From the NCBI GenBank assembly GCA_946886865.1, contig CAMPJI010000025.1, positions 1 through 29,855 of the forward strand: DNA of 29,855 nucleotides, in the 5' to 3' direction. A model generated the notes under the pieces. It saw nothing but the letters and a program-made list of their open reading frames with translations, made no database searches and had not been told where the DNA came from. Position 1 is the stretch's first letter; the number at the start of each line of letters is the position of its first letter. The translations under genes and the position numbers were made by a program. This stretch comes from an uncultured Lysobacterales bacterium (GTDB lineage Bacteria; Pseudomonadota; Gammaproteobacteria; Xanthomonadales; Xanthomonadaceae). This document shows, piece by piece, positions 26,305 to 29,855 of this stretch.

Positions 26305-26310
26305 TAGACT
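26305..26310 (+). promoter_or_regulatory. Possible -10 element of mrcB
   Basis: TAGACT lies 35 bases before the GTG start of mrcB, in GCGATAGACTCCGGCG. The sequence 16-17 bases upstream (CTGTCC) is a weak -35. It supports the GTG at 26346 over the upstream in-frame starts. Confidence 0.3.
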
Positions 26311-26345
26311 CCGGCGTTCACACGCACTGCAGGCCCGTCGCGCCA

Positions 26346-28739
26346 GTGGCCCGAACCGATTACGACGACGATTTCGACTCCGACGATGCCGCGCAGGGCG
26401 ATCGGCCCCAATGGCGCCGGCGCCTGGTCACTTGGACCCTGGCGGCGATCGGGCTCGGCCTGGGCTTCCTGATTCCGTACACGCTCTACCTCAACCACGA
26501 GGTCGGCCAGCGGTTCGACCAGTTGCGCTGGCAGATCCCCACCCGCGTGTTCGCGCGGCCGCTGGTGTTGGCGCCGGGCGTGGCGATGGGGCCGGAAACG
26601 CTCAAGACCGAGCTCGACGCCGCCGCTTACCGCGAGGGCGACGGCCGCCGGCCCGGCAGCTATGCGCGCGATGGCCGCCGCTGGCGGATTTCCAGCCGCG
26701 GCTTCGATGACATCGACGGCGCCGTGCCCGCGCGGCGCCTGGAGGTGGTCGTCTCCGGTGGGCGGATCTCGAGCGTCCGCGACGCCGACACCAAGCGCGA
26801 ACTCAAGTCCGCCCGCCTGGACCCCGCCCGCATCGCCACCCTGTACGGCCAGAAGCAGGAGGAGCGCCGCCTGGTGAACATCCAGGAGGTGCCCGAGCTT
26901 CTGGTCACCGGCCTGCAGGCGGTCGAGGACCGCGATTTCGCGCACCACCACGGCATCGACCTGTCGGGCATGGTCCGCGCCGCGTGGGTCAACTTCCGTG
27001 CCGGCGAGGCCCGTCAGGGCGCCAGCACGCTGACCCAGCAGCTGGCCCGCAGCGGCCTGCTGGGCATCGGGCGCGAGCAGACCTGGTCGCGCAAGTTCAA
27101 CGAAATCCTGTACGCGATGCTGATCGAGGCGCGCTACGACAAGGACGTGATCCTCGAGGCCTATCTCAACCAGGTGTACCTGGGCCAGCGCGGGGCGCAG
27201 GCGATCCACGGCGTGGCCGCCGGCGCGGAGTTCTGGTTCGGGCGCGACCTGGCCGACCTCAGCCCCGAACAGATCGCGCTGATGGTCGGCATCGTGCGCG
27301 GGCCGTCGTACTACGACCCGCGCCGGCACCCCGAGCGGGCCCGCGAGCGCCGTGATTTCGCCCTCGGCGAGATGCACGAAACCGGGCTGCTCGACGACGC
27401 CGGGTACAAGGCCGCGCTCGCGGCGCCACTGGGTGTCACCGAAAACCCCGGCAGCGTCGCCGCGAACCGCTTCCCGGCCTACGTCGACCTCATCCGGCGG
27501 CAGCTGGCGCGCGAATACCCGGCCGATGCGCTGGCCGGCGCCGGCCTGCGCGTGATGAGCGCGATGGTGCCCTCGGCGCAGGCGCAGGCCGAAGGGGCCG
27601 TCGTGCGCACGCTCGAGAGCCTCGACAACGACAAGCGGCCGCCGCTGGAAGCCGGTGTGGTCGTGACGGACGTGCATAACGGCGACGTGGTGGCCGTGGT
27701 GGGCAGCCGCCAGGTGGCCGTCCACGGCTTCAACCGCGCCATCGAGGCGCAGCGGCCGGTGGGCTCGCTGCTCAAGCCCTTCGTCAACCTGCTGGCGCTC
27801 GCCCAGCCGGAGCGCTTCTCGCTGGCCAGCTGGGTGGACGACTCGCCCGTCACGGTTTCGCTGGGCCGGGGCCGCGAGTGGAGCCCGAAGAACTCCGACG
27901 GCCGCAGCCACGGCAGCGTGCGCCTCATCGACGCGCTGGCGCAGTCCTACAACCAGGCCACGGTGCGCATCGGCATGCAGGTGGCCCCGGAGCGGCTGGC
28001 GGCCCTGATCCGCACGCTGGCCGGCATCGAGGCCGAGCCCAACCCCGCGCTGATCCTCGGCTCGCTGGACCAGAGCCCGTACGCGATGGCGCAGCTCTAT
28101 CAGTTTCTCGCGTCGGGTGGCGAAATCCAGCCGCTGCACGCGGTGCGGGGCGTGGTCGACGCCGATGGCCGCACGCTCAACCGCTACGACAAGGCACCGG
28201 CCCCGGCGCAGGAAGGCGACGCGATCGCCGCGCGCCTGATCACCATCGCCCTGCAGCACGCCGTCACCAACGGCACGGCGCGCCGGCTGATGGCCGACGG
28301 TCTGGGCCGCCTGTCGCCGGCCGGCAAGACCGGCACCAGCAATGACGGCCGCGACAGCTGGTTTGCCGGCTGGACGGGCGACCACCTCGCGGTGGTCTGG
28401 GTCGGCAACGACCAGAACGAGGCCACCGGCCTCTACGGCGCCAGCGGCGCGATGCGGGTGTGGTCGTCGATGTTCTCCCGCCTGCCGACGTCGAAGCTCG
28501 AAGTCGGCGACGACGGCATCGAATGGCACTGGGTCGTGGGGTCCAACGTACGCGACGCGCAGTGCCCCGGGGCGCGCCGGTTCGCGTTCGTGGCCGGCTT
28601 CGCGCCGGCGTATTCGCCGTGCCCTGCGCCCGAGCCGGTGCAGCCGGAGTCGGGCGGCTGGCGCGACTGGTTCGGCTTTGGCGATCGCGACGACGAGCCG
28701 CAGGCGCCACCGCCGCCGCCGACAGGAGAGGAACTGTGA
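26346..28739 (+). CDS. mrcB: Penicillin-binding protein 1B, bifunctional peptidoglycan synthase
   Basis: Class A PBP that polymerises lipid II (GT51) and cross-links peptides. From GTG 26346 it has 797 residues: a short acidic cytosolic tail (DYDDDFDSDDA), a membrane helix at about 31-52, and a UB2H-like region (about 65-155, RWQIPTRVFARPLVLAPG). The GT51 domain has catalytic Glu194 in EDRDFAHHHG and GASTLTQQLAR. The transpeptidase domain has Ser474 in SLLK, SYN (from 534) and KTGTS (from 661). UB2H is the docking module for the activator LpoB/LpoP, which fits the lipoprotein gene immediately downstream. The C-terminus is Pro-rich. The upstream frame from 26208 overlaps the divergent glycosyltransferase and is not needed. 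Confidence 0.96.
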   Translation: MARTDYDDDFDSDDAAQGDRPQWRRRLVTWTLAAIGLGLGFLIPYTLYLNHEVGQRFDQLRWQIPTRVFARPLVLAPGVAMGPETLKTELDAAAYREGDGRRPGSYARDGRRWRISSRGFDDIDGAVPARRLEVVVSGGRISSVRDADTKRELKSARLDPARIATLYGQKQEERRLVNIQEVPELLVTGLQAVEDRDFAHHHGIDLSGMVRAAWVNFRAGEARQGASTLTQQLARSGLLGIGREQTWSRKFNEILYAMLIEARYDKDVILEAYLNQVYLGQRGAQAIHGVAAGAEFWFGRDLADLSPEQIALMVGIVRGPSYYDPRRHPERARERRDFALGEMHETGLLDDAGYKAALAAPLGVTENPGSVAANRFPAYVDLIRRQLAREYPADALAGAGLRVMSAMVPSAQAQAEGAVVRTLESLDNDKRPPLEAGVVVTDVHNGDVVAVVGSRQVAVHGFNRAIEAQRPVGSLLKPFVNLLALAQPERFSLASWVDDSPVTVSLGRGREWSPKNSDGRSHGSVRLIDALAQSYNQATVRIGMQVAPERLAALIRTLAGIEAEPNPALILGSLDQSPYAMAQLYQFLASGGEIQPLHAVRGVVDADGRTLNRYDKAPAPAQEGDAIAARLITIALQHAVTNGTARRLMADGLGRLSPAGKTGTSNDGRDSWFAGWTGDHLAVVWVGNDQNEATGLYGASGAMRVWSSMFSRLPTSKLEVGDDGIEWHWVVGSNVRDAQCPGARRFAFVAGFAPAYSPCPAPEPVQPESGGWRDWFGFGDRDDEPQAPPPPPTGEEL

Positions 28740-29275
28740 TCCGTGCGGGCAGGGCCGCGCTTGCGGCGACCGGCCTCGCCGCGCTGCTGGCCGCGTGCGC
28801 GACGGCCACACCCGAGCCGGCCGTCCCGGCCTTCGACACCGCCGCTGCGGTGCGCGCCGTGCGTGCTGCCGGCGAGGCGGACGCCAAGGAGCTGAGCGTC
28901 CAGCCGCTGCGCGACCCGCAGGTCGAGGATCTGCGCCAGGATGCAGCGGCGCTGGAGGCGCGCGGCATGGTGCAGGGCGCAGCCGATGCCTTGGACCGCG
29001 CGCTGGCCATCACGCCGGATGACCCGGCGCTGCTGCAGGAGCGGGCGGAAGTCGCGCTGCTGCTGGGCGACACCGCCACGGCGGCGCAGCTGGCCACGCG
29101 CGCGTTCGACCTGGGTTCGCAGGTCGGTCCGCTCTGCCGGCGCCACTGGGAAACCCTCGCCCAGGTCCGCCTGGCCACGCCGGTGCCGGCGGAGGGCGCG
29201 CCTGTCGCTGCCTCGGTCGAAGAGGCGCGCGAGCGGCGCGACGCCTGCACCGTCGCCCCGCCCCCGCGGTTTTGA
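28736..29275 (+). CDS. TPR lipoprotein, probable PBP1B activator (LpoP-like)
   Basis: Small outer-membrane lipoprotein. GTG 28736 overlaps the mrcB stop by four bases (GTGA), and AGGAGAGGA sits just upstream as a strong ribosome binding site. The 179 residues start with a lipoprotein signal (AALAATGLAALLAAC, lipidated Cys25, next residue Ala). A disordered Ala/Pro stretch and then TPR-like helices (about 60-125, AALEARGMVQGAADALDRALAITPDDPALLQERAEVALLL in pieces) follow. In Pseudomonas aeruginosa the gene next to PBP1B encodes LpoP, a TPR lipoprotein that activates PBP1B. Architecture and coupling here match, so LpoP function is inferred from context and domain type, without a sequence alignment. 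The C-terminal cysteines (LCRRHW, DACTV) may form a disulfide. Confidence 0.88.
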   Translation: MIRAGRAALAATGLAALLAACATATPEPAVPAFDTAAAVRAVRAAGEADAKELSVQPLRDPQVEDLRQDAAALEARGMVQGAADALDRALAITPDDPALLQERAEVALLLGDTATAAQLATRAFDLGSQVGPLCRRHWETLAQVRLATPVPAEGAPVAASVEEARERRDACTVAPPPRF

Positions 29276-29280
29276 CCGCA

Positions 29281-29855
29281 GTGGACGGCGGGCGGCTCGC
29301 GGCGGCATCGCGTGCGGCCCTGGAGGAGGGCGGCGACCTGGCGAGCGCGATCGCCGCGTTCGCGCCACGCCCCGCGCAACAGGACCTGGCCGTTGCCATC
29401 GCCGAAGCGTTCGAATCCCGCGAAGCCTTGCTGGCCGAGGCCGGCACCGGCACCGGCAAGACCTTCTCCTACCTCGTGCCGGCGATCCTGTCGGGGCTGC
29501 GCACCATCGTGTCGACCGGCACGCGCGCGCTGCAGGACCAGCTCTACCACCGCGACCTGCCGCGCGTGCGCGATGCGCTCGGCGTCGGGGTGAAGACGGC
29601 GCTGCTGAAAGGTCGTGCCAACTACCTGTGCCACTACCGGCTCAACCAGGCCAAGGGCGAACCGCGCTTCGGCAGCCGCGAAATGGCGGCGCAGTTCCAG
29701 CGCATCGTCGCGTGGGCCGGGCGTACACGCATGGGCGACCTCGCCGAGCTCGAGGCACTGCCCGACGACTCGCCGCTGGTGCCGATGGTCACCTCGACCG
29801 CCGACAACTGCCTGGGCAGCGAGTGCCCGTTCTTCTCCGAGTGCTTCGTCGTGCA
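29281..29855 (+). CDS. yoaA: DinG-family helicase YoaA, 3' end outside the window
   Basis: 5' part (191 codons) of an XPD/DinG-like 5'-3' DNA helicase with an iron-sulfur cluster. E. coli YoaA acts in DNA damage tolerance with the HolC (chi) clamp-loader subunit. Visible are FAPRPAQQDLAVAIAEAF (Q-motif-like), Walker A AEAGTGTGKTFSYL, STGTRALQDQLYHRDLP, and the four cluster cysteines Cys117 (GRANYLC), Cys177, Cys182 and Cys188 (NCLGSECPFFSEC). Spacing and wording match YoaA more closely than DinG. GTG 29281 starts 5 bases after the lipoprotein stop; TTG 29272, overlapping that stop, is an alternative. It probably belongs to the mrcB operon. Motifs II-VI lie beyond the window. Confidence 0.93.
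   Translation, partial: MDGGRLAAASRAALEEGGDLASAIAAFAPRPAQQDLAVAIAEAFESREALLAEAGTGTGKTFSYLVPAILSGLRTIVSTGTRALQDQLYHRDLPRVRDALGVGVKTALLKGRANYLCHYRLNQAKGEPRFGSREMAAQFQRIVAWAGRTRMGDLAELEALPDDSPLVPMVTSTADNCLGSECPFFSECFVV

Noticed and set aside
25692..28811. A 1039-codon open frame antisense to mrcB and the start of the glycosyltransferase region.
   Set aside because: Same compositional effect; it spans several real genes and shows no recognisable domain.

Overview
The window is a gene-dense, very GC-rich (by eye close to 70% G+C) chromosomal segment of a gammaproteobacterium. The protein sequences and gene order (RuvB sequence type, ybgC-tolQRAB-pal-cpoB followed by queE-queC and tRNA-Lys) point to the Xanthomonadaceae/Lysobacteraceae (Lysobacter, Luteimonas or similar). 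This placement is inferred from remembered sequence similarity; no search was run. No insertion sequence, integrase, phage gene, CRISPR array or rRNA was seen.

Layout. 1-3.7 kb: potassium uptake. The 3' part of kup runs rightward and meets, tail to tail, a leftward ktrB-ktrA (TrkH/TrkA-type) pair. 3.8-4.8 kb: ruvB. 4.9-10.5 kb: the complete Tol-Pal envelope cluster ybgC-tolQ-tolR-tolA-tolB-pal-cpoB, with 1-base overlaps at tolR/tolA and pal/cpoB. 10.55-12.07 kb: queE and queC (7-deazaguanine/queuosine precursors), with a long inverted repeat between them. 12.2 kb: tRNA-Lys(TTT). 12.4-14.9 kb, leftward: recQ and dps, separated by a strong terminator. 15-19.1 kb: hrpA, divergent from dps. 19.1-19.6 kb, leftward: a small exported protein of unknown function. 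19.7-21.8 kb: relA. 21.9-23.4 kb: a membrane-anchored repeat protein of unknown function. 23.6-26.2 kb, leftward: two group-4-like glycosyltransferases, the most accessory-looking part. 26.3-29.9 kb: mrcB (PBP1B), a TPR lipoprotein overlapping it by 4 bases, and the 5' part of yoaA.

How the genes fit together. Much of the window serves the envelope: Tol-Pal constriction and outer-membrane tethering, CpoB and PBP1B with a probable LpoP-type lipoprotein activator, and surface-glycan glycosyltransferases. The rest is nucleic-acid maintenance (RuvB, RecQ, HrpA, YoaA, Dps), stringent response (RelA), tRNA modification and potassium homeostasis. I found no convincing undescribed system. The best leads are the mrcB-linked TPR lipoprotein, the glycosyltransferase pair, the queE-queC intergenic RNA fold, the TonB-like TolA, and the two genes of unknown function.
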